64,000 bases of DNA from 39-52-133 sp035531075 (GCA_035531075.1 DATKTO010000032.1:1-64000); one strand, 5' to 3'. Positions 44,246-53,746 are shown, counted from the stretch's first letter. The notes: generated by a model not told the origin, from the sequence alone. A program made the numbers and translations.

Positions 44246-45766
44246 TTACTGCTTGCTGCCGGCGGCGCGGTTGATCAGATACTGCGCCAGCAGCGGCACC
44301 GGACGGCCGGTCGCACCCTTGTCCTTGCCGGATTTCCATGCCGTGCCGGCGATGTCCAGATGCGCCCAGCGATACTCCTTGGTGAAGCGCGACAGGAAGC
44401 AGGCGGCGGTAATGCTGCCACCTGCGCGTCCGCCGATGTTTTGCATGTCGGCAAAATTGCTGTCGAGTAGCGGCTGGTATTCTTCCCACAGCGGCATGTG
44501 CCAGGCTCTGTCCTGTGTCTGCTCGCCGGCGGCCAGCAGCTCGTGCGCAAGCTTGTCCTGGTTGCTGAACAGGCCGCTGGCGACATGGCCCAGCGCAATC
44601 ACGCAGGCACCGGTGAGGGTGGCGATGTCGATCACGGTGTCGGGTTCAAATCTGGCCGCGTAGGTCAGCGCGTCGCACAGAATGAGGCGGCCTTCGGCAT
44701 CGGTATTGAGAATCTCGATGGTCTGCCCGGACATGCTGGTGACGATGTCGCCGGGCTTGGTTGCAGTACTGCTGGGCAGGTTTTCGGTGCTTGGAATTAT
44801 GCCGACCACATTCAGCTTGAGCCCCATTGCGGCGATGGCCTGCATGGTGCCGAGCACGCTGGCTGCGCCGCACATGTCGTATTTCATCTCGTCCATCTCG
44901 GCGCCGGGCTTGAGCGAAATGCCGCCGGAATCAAAGGTCACGCCCTTGCCGACCAGTACAATCGGCTTCTGCTTCTTGTCGGCGCCGTGATATTCCATGG
45001 TGATCAGCTTGGCCGGCTCGGCACTGCCACGGCTCACCGACAGCAGGGAACCCATGCCGAGTTTTTGCATGTCCTTTTCGTCGAGGACGATGGTCTTGAT
45101 GGCTTTGTGCGTCTTGGCCAGGGCGACTGCCTGCTGTGCCAGATAAGTCGGGGTGCAGACATTGCCGGGGAGGTTGCCGAGATCTTTTGCCAGCACCATG
45201 CCTTGCGCGATCGCACTGGCCTGAGTGAGGGTCGTATCCAGCGCGGCATTGGGCTTTGCGGTGAGCAGGCCAAACTGGATTCTGCGCAGTGCCTTTTTAT
45301 CCTTTTCGGCCTTGCTCTTTAGGCGGTCAAAGCGGTAAGCAGTTTCATAGGCGGCGAGCACTGCCTGGCTGACACACCATGCGCTGTCACGTCCCTTGAC
45401 GGGCAGCTCGGCCAGATAGAGCAGCGCATCCTTGGTACTGGTGGCCTGCAGTGCGCGCATGGCGGCACGCACACAGTCACGGTATTGGCGGGCGTCCAGT
45501 TCGGCAGCTTTGCCCAGGCCGAGCAGCAGCACGCGCTCGCTCGCAACATTGGGTACGTTGTGCAGCAGCAGGGTGGAGGCGGCTTTGCCTGTCATATCAC
45601 CACGCGCAATAATGTCACTGATATAATGTTGCGCGGATTTGTCCAGAACCTGTGCTGCGTCGGTTAATTTGCCGCCATCAAATACGCAGACCATGACACA
45701 GCCGCTGCGCAGTTTTGCCGTGCCAACATGTTTCTCTGGGCTACCCTGTTTTATGCTAAATTCCAC
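44246..45766 (-). CDS. pepA: Leucyl aminopeptidase PepA
   Basis: A 506-residue M17 dizinc aminopeptidase. Metal/active-site motifs are VGKGVTFDSGGISLKPG (about 250-266) and NTDAEGRL (about 331-338). The start is a GTG at 45766 preceded by GGGAG; the resulting N-terminus EFSIKQGSPEKHVG resembles the E. coli protein (EFSVKSGSPEKQ). An upstream ATG at 45796 would add ten unlikely residues and reach almost to the divergent lptF. It heads pepA-holC-valS. Confidence 0.95.
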   Translation of the reverse strand: MEFSIKQGSPEKHVGTAKLRSGCVMVCVFDGGKLTDAAQVLDKSAQHYISDIIARGDMTGKAASTLLLHNVPNVASERVLLLGLGKAAELDARQYRDCVRAAMRALQATSTKDALLYLAELPVKGRDSAWCVSQAVLAAYETAYRFDRLKSKAEKDKKALRRIQFGLLTAKPNAALDTTLTQASAIAQGMVLAKDLGNLPGNVCTPTYLAQQAVALAKTHKAIKTIVLDEKDMQKLGMGSLLSVSRGSAEPAKLITMEYHGADKKQKPIVLVGKGVTFDSGGISLKPGAEMDEMKYDMCGAASVLGTMQAIAAMGLKLNVVGIIPSTENLPSSTATKPGDIVTSMSGQTIEILNTDAEGRLILCDALTYAARFEPDTVIDIATLTGACVIALGHVASGLFSNQDKLAHELLAAGEQTQDRAWHMPLWEEYQPLLDSNFADMQNIGGRAGGSITAACFLSRFTKEYRWAHLDIAGTAWKSGKDKGATGRPVPLLAQYLINRAAGSKQ

Positions 45767-45800
45767 TTGCTTCTCCCGATAGGTAACGTAGTACACCCAA

Positions 45801-46946
45801 ATGTTGAATTATCCGCAATCTCACCAGCAAAAGTCAAAAACTCTGCCCGCAAAGCCTTTGCGTCCGGGTGTTTTTGATCATGCGTTGGTACGTGAGTTTG
45901 CAGCCACAGGTTTTTTTGTGTTCGCCATTCTGCTGGCTATTATAGTCCTTACTCAGTTGATACGCCTGCTGGGTGAGTCGGTCGGCGGCACCTTGCCGGT
46001 GGAAGCGGTGCTGGTATTGCTGGGATTTAGCGCATTGAATTATCTGCCGATACTGCTATCCATCAGCCTGTTTCTGTCAGTGTTGCTAACCCTGACGCGC
46101 AGTTACAGCGACAGCGAGATGGTGGTGTGGTTTAGCTCGGGCATGAGTTTGACGCGCTGGATACGCCCGGTCATTCTGTTTGCGCTTCCGGTGGTGAGCC
46201 TGATCGCATTATTGAGTCTGTTGCTGGCGCCATGGGCGATGTCCAAGGTGGATGAGATCAGGTTAAAACTGGAAAGCAGAGATGATGTTGCGGTGGCAGC
46301 GCCCGGTACATTTCGTGAATCCAAGCAGGCAGACCGGGTTTTCTTTCTTGAAAATGTCACGCCGGGCAGTAACCAGGTCGGCAATATTTTTGTGCAATCC
46401 GTGCAGCAGGGTAAAGTCGGCACGATGGTCGCCAGGCAGGGACTGCAGGAAGTTGCCCCCAACGGCGATAAATTTATTGTGTTGCTGAATGGCACGCGCC
46501 ACGAGGGGATCCCCGGCCAGCTGGACTATAAAATAGTCGAGTTCGAGCGTTATGCGATGCGCATTGAAACAGTGGAGAGCAAGAAAAAAGCGCCCAATCC
46601 CAAAGCGTTCTCGACCCTGTATTTATTGGAAAATCGCACCAGCTGGAACTTGTCCGAGCTGAACTGGAGAATCGGTTTGCCCGTTAGCGCGCTAATATTG
46701 GCATTGCTGGCGATCCCCTTCAGTTTTGTCAATCCGCGTGCCGGCCGCTCGCTCAACATGATAGGCGCACTGGTGCTTTACATGCTTTATAACAACCTGA
46801 TCAGCGTCATCAATACCTGGGTTGGCCAGGAGAAGGTTGCCGCGAGCGCCGGGCTGTTGGGCATTCATGGCATCATGTTTGTGCTGATGCTGGCGCTATT
46901 TTATTACCGGCTATCGGTATTCACATTCAGGCGGCTGTTACGATGA
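45801..46946 (+). CDS. lptF: LPS export permease LptF
   Basis: A 381-residue inner-membrane protein of the LptF/LptG family with six predicted helices (three near the N-terminus, three after about residue 290) and a periplasmic jellyroll-like domain between. With LptG and the LptB ATPase it extracts LPS from the membrane. It is divergent from pepA and overlaps lptG by four bases. Confidence 0.94.
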   Translation: MLNYPQSHQQKSKTLPAKPLRPGVFDHALVREFAATGFFVFAILLAIIVLTQLIRLLGESVGGTLPVEAVLVLLGFSALNYLPILLSISLFLSVLLTLTRSYSDSEMVVWFSSGMSLTRWIRPVILFALPVVSLIALLSLLLAPWAMSKVDEIRLKLESRDDVAVAAPGTFRESKQADRVFFLENVTPGSNQVGNIFVQSVQQGKVGTMVARQGLQEVAPNGDKFIVLLNGTRHEGIPGQLDYKIVEFERYAMRIETVESKKKAPNPKAFSTLYLLENRTSWNLSELNWRIGLPVSALILALLAIPFSFVNPRAGRSLNMIGALVLYMLYNNLISVINTWVGQEKVAASAGLLGIHGIMFVLMLALFYYRLSVFTFRRLLR

Positions 46947-48019
46947 AACTGCTCACGCGCTATTTGTCACGCGAAATTTACGGGAGCCTGGCGCTGGTGT
47001 TCGTCTCGCTGATAATGCTGTTTGCGTTTTTCGATCTGCTGGGCGAGCTGAGCGACATGGGCCGGGGGCATTACAATCTGGCTTATGTGTTGCTGTATGT
47101 ATTGCTTACCGTACCCACACGCATCTATGAACTCTTTCCGGTGGCGGTGCTGATAGGCACTATTTTTGCGCTGGTGCAGATGGCGGCCAATTCCGAGCTG
47201 ACGATTTATCGCAGTTCCGGCGCTTCCCTGAAACAAATGATCCGCGCCCTGTTAAAGATTGGGCTGCCCTTAATGGTGCTGAGCCTTGTGGTTGGTGAAT
47301 TTATTGCGCCTTCCAGCATGAAGCTGGCTCAGGAGTTGCGGCTCAGGGCGCTCGACGCACAGGTATCCTTCAGGGAATTTCGTTCCGGCGTGTGGGTGAA
47401 AGACGAGCGCAGTTTTGTCAATGTAAAAACTGTGTTGCCGGATTCTACCTTGCAGAATGTCAGTATTTACGAATTTGACGAGAACTTCCTCTTTCTCGGC
47501 ATCACATCGGCAAAGCGAGCCCTCTATATCAAAGAGGGAAGCTGGCAGTTGGAAGGCGTGATGCAGACGCGCTTTGACAAGCTGGGCGCCCAAGTGAGCT
47601 ACCAGGCGCAGAAGGAATGGCCCTCGGCCATCACACCGGATATTTTAAGGGTGCTGATGGTGGTGCCCGAGCAGATGTCAGCCTGGAATTTGTATCTCTA
47701 CACCCAGCATCTCAAGGAAAACAAGCAGGAATCAACACGTTATGAAATTGAGATGTGGAACAAGGTTGTGTATCCCTTCGGTGTGATGGTGATGATGTTG
47801 CTGGCCTTGCCTTTTGCTTCCCATCAGAAGCGATCGGGCGGCATCAGCGGGAAAATCTTTACGGGAATTGTGCTGGGACTGTCCTACTATTTTATTGGCA
47901 GACTGTTTGCGCATCTGGGTTCGTTGAACAACTGGCAACCGATGCTGAGCGCTTCCGCCATGACGGTGATATTCCTGTTTTTGGCCCTGGGTATGCTGTG
48001 GTGGACAGAAAGACGCTAG
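46943..48019 (+). CDS. lptG: LPS export permease LptG
   Basis: A 358-residue partner of LptF, with the same six-helix plus periplasmic-domain layout. The N-terminal MKLLTRYLSREIYGSLALVF is typical. It is translationally coupled to lptF and converges with the DUF3106 gene, 14 bases away. Confidence 0.94.
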   Translation: MKLLTRYLSREIYGSLALVFVSLIMLFAFFDLLGELSDMGRGHYNLAYVLLYVLLTVPTRIYELFPVAVLIGTIFALVQMAANSELTIYRSSGASLKQMIRALLKIGLPLMVLSLVVGEFIAPSSMKLAQELRLRALDAQVSFREFRSGVWVKDERSFVNVKTVLPDSTLQNVSIYEFDENFLFLGITSAKRALYIKEGSWQLEGVMQTRFDKLGAQVSYQAQKEWPSAITPDILRVLMVVPEQMSAWNLYLYTQHLKENKQESTRYEIEMWNKVVYPFGVMVMMLLALPFASHQKRSGGISGKIFTGIVLGLSYYFIGRLFAHLGSLNNWQPMLSASAMTVIFLFLALGMLWWTERR

Positions 48020-48033
48020 CCTGAATAGATTGC

Positions 48034-48450
48034 CTATTCTTCGGTTGTCGCTGTATCACTTTCCGCGGCTGCGGCAGACGCTTTTTCTTCTTCGCGCTGA
48101 CGCACCAATTTTTTCACCTCTTCGCGTTTCTCTTTTGGCAGCTTTCTGAATGCTTTATATTTTTCACGTGCCCGGTCACGTTGTTCCGGGGTGAGCTTGC
48201 TCCACTCGGTCAATCTGGCCAGAAAAAGTTGTTTTTGCTCAGGCGATAACTTGGGGTAGCGTTTAGTCGTGGCCAGCAGTCGCTTTTGCTGCTTGTCTGG
48301 TAATGAATCCCATTGTTGGGCAATCGGGGCTAATGCTTTTTGCTGCATGGGTGTGAGCGTTGACCAGGGTTTTGTTGCAGCATGTGCGGGCAAGCAAAGC
48401 AGCACGCCAACAACTGCAATCATTATCCGGCTGGGGAATACACGAAGCAC
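48034..48450 (-). CDS. DUF3106 secreted protein
   Basis: A 138-residue exported protein with a signal peptide ending AHA-A (about residue 24). The mature part is built of repeated helical motifs LTPMQQKALAPI.QQWDSL, LSPEQKQLFLARLTEW and LTPEQRDRAREKYKAF, which mark DUF3106 and resemble Spy/CpxP-type spheroplast stress proteins. It ends in a Ser/Thr/Glu-rich tail. The start is either the GTG at 48450 or an ATG at 48423. It is the third gene after the ECF sigma factor, so it may be part of an envelope-stress circuit. Confidence 0.8.
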   Translation of the reverse strand: MLRVFPSRIMIAVVGVLLCLPAHAATKPWSTLTPMQQKALAPIAQQWDSLPDKQQKRLLATTKRYPKLSPEQKQLFLARLTEWSKLTPEQRDRAREKYKAFRKLPKEKREEVKKLVRQREEEKASAAAAESDTATTEE

Positions 48451-48454
48451 AATA

Positions 48455-48802
48455 TTAATCCAGGTAAACGTGAATAGGCAGGTCGTCAGTCAAGATGGCG
48501 ATATCCACCTCGTTTATTTCATGTTCTGTGGTGTAGTTATGCCAGTAAGACACGCCACTTACCAGGCAAGCCGCAAACAGTGCAGCAACAGCCCAGTTGA
48601 TCGACTTCGCCATGTTCGATGCATCATGCCGGCCACCGTGATGTCCCAGCCAGGCTAAAACCGGCACGCTACTTTGCGTGCGTTGGCGTTCAACTGCGCG
48701 CGAACGTGCGCTACGCAATTTTTCAAGCGTTGCAGGTGCCAGTTGGGCGGTCGATGAGTTTAGTAACTCTTTGATTAAATGTATATTATTGTCATGTCTC
48801 AT
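48455..48802 (-). CDS. DUF3619 membrane protein (probable anti-sigma-like partner)
   Basis: A 115-residue protein with one central membrane helix (about 66-84), a cytoplasmic N-terminal part and a short periplasmic tail. DUF3619 proteins regularly sit right after this type of ECF sigma gene in betaproteobacteria, and the topology fits a small anti-sigma factor; the role is inferred. Its ATG overlaps the end of the sigma gene, with GGAG just upstream. Confidence 0.75.
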   Translation of the reverse strand: MRHDNNIHLIKELLNSSTAQLAPATLEKLRSARSRAVERQRTQSSVPVLAWLGHHGGRHDASNMAKSINWAVAALFAACLVSGVSYWHNYTTEHEINEVDIAILTDDLPIHVYLD

Positions 48803-49367
48803 AATTTTTCACTCCATGGGCTCTTAATGCGGCGGCGAGTGTGTGGGTTGCACGGGAGCAGTGGGTCTTAACGCTTCCTTCAGAACAACCCATGGCTGCT
48901 GCGGTTTCCGCAGTGTCCAAGTCCTCCCAATAACGCAGCAGGAATGCTTCTCGTTGACGTGCAGGAAGTTTGGCCAGCTCAGTTTCGATGATTGCCAGCA
49001 GTTGCGACTGCTCCAGCGAGGCATCCGGCCGCAGAGACTGGCTCTTGTTGTCATCGTCCTGGAGGCTGTCCAGCGGATCGTAATCGCTGTCGTCATGCTG
49101 CGGTATCAGCGAGGACATCAGTGTCGTCCACAGGGATCGAACTTTCTGTCTGCGGTAAAAGTCGCGAATCGTATTTTGCAGAATGCGCTGAAACAACATG
49201 GGCAGTTCGCTTAAGGGCTTGTCCCCGTACTTTTCGGCAAGCTTGAGCATGGCATCCTGTACGATATCGAGTGCGAGATGCTCATCGCGCACTGCAAAAA
49301 GCGCCTGTTTGTAGGCGCGACGCTCGACTGCAGCGAGAAACTCGGAAAGTTCATTGCGGCTTGCCAG
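48792..49367 (-). CDS. ECF RNA polymerase sigma factor, probable CTG start
   Basis: A 191-residue sigma factor with region 2 (about 8-75; AVRDEHLALDIVQDAMLKLAEKYG) and region 4 (about 125-185; LPARQREAFLLRYWEDLDTAETAAAMGCSEGSVKTH). The acidic linker between them is long. Good ATG starts are missing: the only in-frame ATGs lie about 25 codons upstream with no ribosome site. AGGAG stands eight bases before a CTG at 49367, and a start there gives the N-terminus (M)ASRNELSEFLAAVERRA, which resembles related proteins as I recall them. Alternatives are a GTG at 49388 or the ATG at 49439. Confidence 0.85.
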   Translation of the reverse strand: MASRNELSEFLAAVERRAYKQALFAVRDEHLALDIVQDAMLKLAEKYGDKPLSELPMLFQRILQNTIRDFYRRQKVRSLWTTLMSSLIPQHDDSDYDPLDSLQDDDNKSQSLRPDASLEQSQLLAIIETELAKLPARQREAFLLRYWEDLDTAETAAAMGCSEGSVKTHCSRATHTLAAALRAHGVKNYET

Positions 49368-49467
49368 TTTAACTACTCCTGAATGCACGAAAGCTTGAAT
49401 GTTAACAAAATGTGCTTTTGAATGGTGGAATAAGGCCATAAATATTAACAGGCTAAGCATTCAGGGG

Positions 49468-49496
49468 TTGACCAAAAAGCTTCCAGGCCTTATCTT
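49468..49496 (+). promoter_or_regulatory. Sigma-70 promoter of ilvB-ilvH-ilvC
   Basis: TTGACC (49468-49473), a 17-bp spacer and TATCTT (49491-49496). The transcript would start about 30 bases before the ilvB ATG. The leader is too short to hold an attenuation peptide, so control is probably at initiation. Confidence 0.6.
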
Positions 49497-49533
49497 GCGC
49501 GGTTCTACAATTATTGCTTGCTAAGGTTTTGAC

Positions 49534-51240
49534 ATGGAACTCACGGGCGCAGAAATAGCGATACGCTGTTTGCAGGAGGAAGGAGTTGAGTATGTATTCG
49601 GCTACCCTGGCGGGGCAGTGCTGTTTATATACGACGCACTCTTCAATCAGGAGAAGGTCAAGCACATTCTGGTGCGGCACGAGCAAGCCGCGGTACACGC
49701 GGCTGACGGCTATGCACGCTCCACCGACAAGGTGGGGGTAGCGCTGGTGACCTCCGGGCCGGGCGTGACCAATGCGGTTACCGGCATCGCCACGGCATAC
49801 ATGGACTCTATCCCCATGGTGGTGATCAGCGGCCAGGTTCCTACCAGCTATATCGGCGAAGATGCATTCCAGGAAGTGGATACGGTCGGCATCACCCGAC
49901 CCTGCGTAAAGCACAACTTCCTGGTGAAGGACGTGAATGATATCGCCATCACCATCAAGAAAGCGTTCTATCTGGCCAAGAGTGGTCGTCCCGGACCGGT
50001 GCTGGTCGATATTCCCAAGGATATTTCTCTCGCCAAGGCCAGGTTTGAGTACCCCCAGTCTGTTGCCATCCGCTCCTACAACCCGGTGCTGAAGGCCGAA
50101 GCAGGCGCGCTCAAGCAGGCGGTACATCTGTTGCTGGAAGCCAAGCGCCCGATGATATATACCGGTGGCGGCGTGATTCTGTCGGAAGCCGCCAAGCCGC
50201 TGGCCGAGTTGGTGCGCCTGCTGGGCTTCCCCTGCACCAGTACGCTGATGGGACTGGGCGGCTATCCCGAGACCGACAAGCAATTCCTCGGCATGCTCGG
50301 CATGCATGGCACACTGGAAGCCAATATGGCGATGCAGGATTGCGACGTGCTGCTGGCGGTGGGCGCGCGCTTCGATGATCGCGTGATCGGCAATGTCAAA
50401 CACTTCGGCTCCGTGCCGCGCAAGATCATCCATATCGATATCGACCCGGCCTCGATTTCCAAGCGCGTACAGGTGGACGTGCCGCTGGTGGGCGATGTGG
50501 CGCATGTGTTGCAGGACATGCTGGCGGTGTTGAAGGCGAGTAAACACAAGCCGGACACTGCAGCCCTTGCACCGTGGTGGAAGCAGATCGAGGAGTGGCG
50601 CAGCCGCAACTCCCTGAGTTTCAAAAATTCGCTGGAAGTTATCAAGCCGCAGTATGTGGTGCAGAAGCTTTACGAAATCACCCACGGCGAAGCCTTTGTC
50701 ACCTCGGACGTGGGCCAGCACCAGATGTGGGCGGCACAGCATTACAAGTTTGACCAGCCACGCCGCTGGATCAACTCCGGCGGACTGGGCACCATGGGCT
50801 TCGGTCTGCCCGCAGCGATGGGCGTGCAACTGGCGCATCCGGGTGCGACTGTGGCCTGTGTGACCGGCGAGGGCAGTATCCAGATGAATATCCAGGAGCT
50901 CTCCACCTGCAAGCAGTTCCGCCTGCCAATCAAGATCATTGCGCTGAACAACCGCTATCTGGGCATGGTGCGGCAGTGGCAGGAATTCTTCCACGGCAAC
51001 CGCTATGCCGAATCCTATATGGACGCGCTACCGGATTTTGTGAAGCTGGCTGAAGCTTACGGGCATGTGGGCATCCGCGTGGACAAGCCGTCGGATGTTG
51101 AGGGGGCGCTGAAAGAAGCGTTTGCACGCAAGGACGATCTGGTATTCCTTGATTTCCGTACCGACCCGACCGAGAACGTATTCCCGATGGTGCCAGGCGG
51201 AAAAGGCCTGTCGGACGTGCTGATGGCGGAGGATATCTAA
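49534..51240 (+). CDS. ilvB: Acetolactate synthase large subunit
   Basis: A 568-residue thiamine-diphosphate enzyme, the first common step of valine, leucine and isoleucine synthesis. The catalytic glutamate lies in RHEQAAVHAADGYAR (about 49-63), the FAD-binding domain in the middle, and the TPP motif GEGSIQMNIQELST near 448-461. It is coupled to ilvH by a one-base overlap (TAATG). The symbol could equally be ilvI. Confidence 0.96.
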   Translation: MELTGAEIAIRCLQEEGVEYVFGYPGGAVLFIYDALFNQEKVKHILVRHEQAAVHAADGYARSTDKVGVALVTSGPGVTNAVTGIATAYMDSIPMVVISGQVPTSYIGEDAFQEVDTVGITRPCVKHNFLVKDVNDIAITIKKAFYLAKSGRPGPVLVDIPKDISLAKARFEYPQSVAIRSYNPVLKAEAGALKQAVHLLLEAKRPMIYTGGGVILSEAAKPLAELVRLLGFPCTSTLMGLGGYPETDKQFLGMLGMHGTLEANMAMQDCDVLLAVGARFDDRVIGNVKHFGSVPRKIIHIDIDPASISKRVQVDVPLVGDVAHVLQDMLAVLKASKHKPDTAALAPWWKQIEEWRSRNSLSFKNSLEVIKPQYVVQKLYEITHGEAFVTSDVGQHQMWAAQHYKFDQPRRWINSGGLGTMGFGLPAAMGVQLAHPGATVACVTGEGSIQMNIQELSTCKQFRLPIKIIALNNRYLGMVRQWQEFFHGNRYAESYMDALPDFVKLAEAYGHVGIRVDKPSDVEGALKEAFARKDDLVFLDFRTDPTENVFPMVPGGKGLSDVLMAEDI

Positions 51241-51731
51241 TGCGCCACATTATTTCTATACTGATGGAAAACGAGGCGGGAGCCTTGTCGCGCGTCGCCG
51301 GTCTGTTCTCTGCACGCGGTTACAACATCGAGTCGCTGACCGTGGCGCCGACCGAGGATGAAACCCTGTCGCGCATGACCATCGTGACCCGTGGTTCCGA
51401 CGAAATCATCGAGCAGATCAACAAGCAGCTCAACAAGCTGATTGAAGTCGTGGCGGTGATGGACCTGAGTGAGGGTGAACATCTGGAGCGTGAACTGATG
51501 TTGGTCAAGGTGCGTGCCGAAGGTGCTGCGCGCGAAGAAATCAAGCGCATGGCGGATATTTTCCGTGGCCGCATCATCGATGTCTCCAACCACACCTACA
51601 CCATCGAGCTGACCGGCAGTGGCACCAAGCTGGACAGTTTCCTGCAGGCGATAGACCGCAGCCTGATACTGGAAACGGTGCGCACGGGCGCCTCGGGCAT
51701 TGGCCGCGGCGACCGTATTTTGAAATTGTAA
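51240..51731 (+). CDS. ilvH: Acetolactate synthase regulatory subunit
   Basis: A 163-residue subunit with an N-terminal ACT domain (MRHIISILMENEAGALSRVA, about 1-75) that binds valine for feedback inhibition, and a C-terminal ALS_ss domain. Normal length. It is translated together with ilvB. Confidence 0.95.
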   Translation: MRHIISILMENEAGALSRVAGLFSARGYNIESLTVAPTEDETLSRMTIVTRGSDEIIEQINKQLNKLIEVVAVMDLSEGEHLERELMLVKVRAEGAAREEIKRMADIFRGRIIDVSNHTYTIELTGSGTKLDSFLQAIDRSLILETVRTGASGIGRGDRILKL

Positions 51732-51800
51732 GACCGAAGCCATTAAATATTGGCATTCGCAAGCCAAATGATGAATTGAAAATAACGAAAAGGAAACACC

Positions 51801-52817
51801 ATGAAAGTTTATTACGACAAAGACGCTGACCTCTCCCTGATCAAGGGCAAACAAGTAACCATCGTGGGCTACGGCTCACAGGGTCATGCCCACGCGCAAA
51901 ACCTGCGCGATTCAGGCGTGAACGTTACCGTGGCCCTGCGCAAAACTGGCGCATCATGGAAAAAAGCCGAAGCTGCCGGCCTCAAGGTGATGGAAGTGGC
52001 CGCCGCGGTTAAAGCTGCGGATGTCGTGATGATCCTGTTGCCCGATGAAAATATTCCACAGGTCTACAATGACGACGTCGCGCCAAACATGAAGAAGGGT
52101 GCCGCACTGGCATTTGCGCACGGCTTCAACGTGCATTACAACCAGGTAGTACCGCGTGCCGATATCGACGTGATCATGATTGCACCCAAAGGCCCCGGCC
52201 ACACCGTGCGTTCCGAATACCTCAAGGGCGGCGGCGTACCTTCCCTGATCGCAATCTATCAGGACATCTCCGGCAAGGCCAAAGACATCGCACTGTCCTA
52301 TGCGGCAGCAAACGGCGGCACCAAGGGTGGCGTGATTGAAACCAATTTCCGCGAAGAAACAGAAACCGACCTGTTCGGCGAACAGGCCGTATTGTGCGGT
52401 GGCGCGGTTGAGCTGGTGAAGATGGGTTTTGAAACCCTGACCGAAGCGGGCTATGCACCGGAAATGGCCTACTTCGAATGCCTGCACGAACTGAAGCTGA
52501 TCGTGGATCTGATGTATGAGGGCGGCATCGCCAACATGAATTACTCGATATCCAACAACGCTGAATACGGCGAATATGTAACCGGACAGCGCGTGATTGG
52601 CGAAGAGTCTCGCACCGCGATGCGCGAATGCCTGAAGAACATCCAGAACGGTGACTACGCCAAGCGCTTTATCCTGGAAGGCCGTACCAATTACCCGGAA
52701 ATGACTGCGCGCCGCCGCCTGAATGCCGAGCATCCGATTGAAAAAGTGGGTGCACAGTTGCGCGGCATGATGCCATGGATCAGCAAAAACAAGCTGGTTG
52801 ATCAGTCCAAAAACTAA
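51801..52817 (+). CDS. ilvC: Ketol-acid reductoisomerase
   Basis: A 338-residue class I enzyme using NADPH. The Rossmann motif GYGSQGHAHAQNLRDSG lies at about 24-40, and the magnesium acidic residues are in the C-terminal knotted domain (for example ETETDLFGEQ near 185-194). AAAGGA precedes the ATG. A strong terminator closes the operon. Confidence 0.97.
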   Translation: MKVYYDKDADLSLIKGKQVTIVGYGSQGHAHAQNLRDSGVNVTVALRKTGASWKKAEAAGLKVMEVAAAVKAADVVMILLPDENIPQVYNDDVAPNMKKGAALAFAHGFNVHYNQVVPRADIDVIMIAPKGPGHTVRSEYLKGGGVPSLIAIYQDISGKAKDIALSYAAANGGTKGGVIETNFREETETDLFGEQAVLCGGAVELVKMGFETLTEAGYAPEMAYFECLHELKLIVDLMYEGGIANMNYSISNNAEYGEYVTGQRVIGEESRTAMRECLKNIQNGDYAKRFILEGRTNYPEMTARRRLNAEHPIEKVGAQLRGMMPWISKNKLVDQSKN

Positions 52818-52843
52818 CAGGGCATGCGCTGAATGAAGGCAGG

Positions 52844-52891
52844 TGACTGGTGATGGCGGCAAATGCCGGCTGTCACCGGTCATTTTTTTAT
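52844..52891 (+). terminator. Rho-independent terminator after ilvC
   Basis: TGACTGGTGATGGCGGC pairs with GCCGGCTGTCACCGGTCA (with small mismatches) across AAAT, followed by TTTTTTT. It is the longest terminator stem in the window. Confidence 0.92.
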
Positions 52892-52987
52892 TCAACGTCT
52901 GCCGCAGACGCCTACCGTTTCATCAGCTATTGGTGATAAAGTATCCGCTATGACAATTTTGCTTTATTCTCCAACCCATTAAAAATT

Positions 52988-53746
52988 ATGAACGATTTGA
53001 ATTCACGCAAACCGATAAGTATCCGCCGCCGCGGCATTTATTTATTGCCTAATCTGTTTACCACGGCGGCCTTGTTTTCCGGTTTTTATGCCATCGTGCA
53101 GGGCATGAACAACAAGTTTGAATATGCCGCTGTCGCAATATTTATTGCGATGGTACTGGATGGCCTGGATGGGCGCGTGGCCCGCATGACGCATACCCAG
53201 AGCGCGTTCGGCGCGGAATATGACAGCCTGTCCGACATGGTGTCCTTCGGTGTCGCCCCGTCTTTGCTGATGTACGAATGGGCATTCAGGGATCTGGGCA
53301 AGTGGGGCTGGTTTGCCGCGTTTATCTATTGCGTCTGTGCGGCATTGCGCCTCGCGCGCTTTAACACCAATATCGAGGTCGTGGACAAACGCTTTTTCCA
53401 GGGCTTGCCCAGCCCCGCTGCAGCAGCGCTGGTCGCCGGTTTTGTGTGGCTGTTGCAGGACAATGGCTATGCAGGAAACGAGCTGCGCTGGTACGCGGCA
53501 GCCTTGACCGTCTTTGCCGGCTTGAGCATGGTCAGCAACCTGCGCTTTTACAGCTTCAAGGATTTTAATCTGCGCAAGAGCGTGCCATTTATCATGGTCT
53601 TCCTGCTGGCGATGTTCTTCGTGGTGATTTCAAGTTACCCCGCCGGCGTATTGTTTATGTTGTTTCTGGGCTATTCGCTGTCGGGTTACGTGTTATGGCT
53701 GTTCGATCTGCGCAAGTCCAGGCAAAAATCTCGCCCCCCTGCTTAA
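52988..53746 (+). CDS. pssA: CDP-diacylglycerol-serine O-phosphatidyltransferase
   Basis: A 252-residue membrane enzyme of the CDP-alcohol phosphotransferase family that makes phosphatidylserine, precursor of phosphatidylethanolamine. The motif D-G-x2-G-R-x-A-R...G-x3-D-x3-D is seen as DGLDGRVARMTHTQ with AEYDSLSD after it (about 55-80). About six or seven membrane helices. It follows the ilv operon, a common order in proteobacteria. Confidence 0.93.
   Translation: MNDLNSRKPISIRRRGIYLLPNLFTTAALFSGFYAIVQGMNNKFEYAAVAIFIAMVLDGLDGRVARMTHTQSAFGAEYDSLSDMVSFGVAPSLLMYEWAFRDLGKWGWFAAFIYCVCAALRLARFNTNIEVVDKRFFQGLPSPAAAALVAGFVWLLQDNGYAGNELRWYAAALTVFAGLSMVSNLRFYSFKDFNLRKSVPFIMVFLLAMFFVVISSYPAGVLFMLFLGYSLSGYVLWLFDLRKSRQKSRPPA

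Noticed and set aside
48023..48039. GAATAG-N5-CTATTC hairpin between lptG and the DUF3106 gene
   Set aside because: The stem is only six AT-rich base pairs with no T-run; it is too weak to call a terminator.
49497..49533. Attenuator leader peptide for the ilv operon
   Set aside because: The leader from the probable start site is only about 30 bases, too short for a branched-chain-rich peptide and alternative hairpins.
49453..50994. 513-codon minus-strand frame opposite ilvB
   Set aside because: It is antisense to acetolactate synthase and rich in His, Arg and Gln, with no family features.
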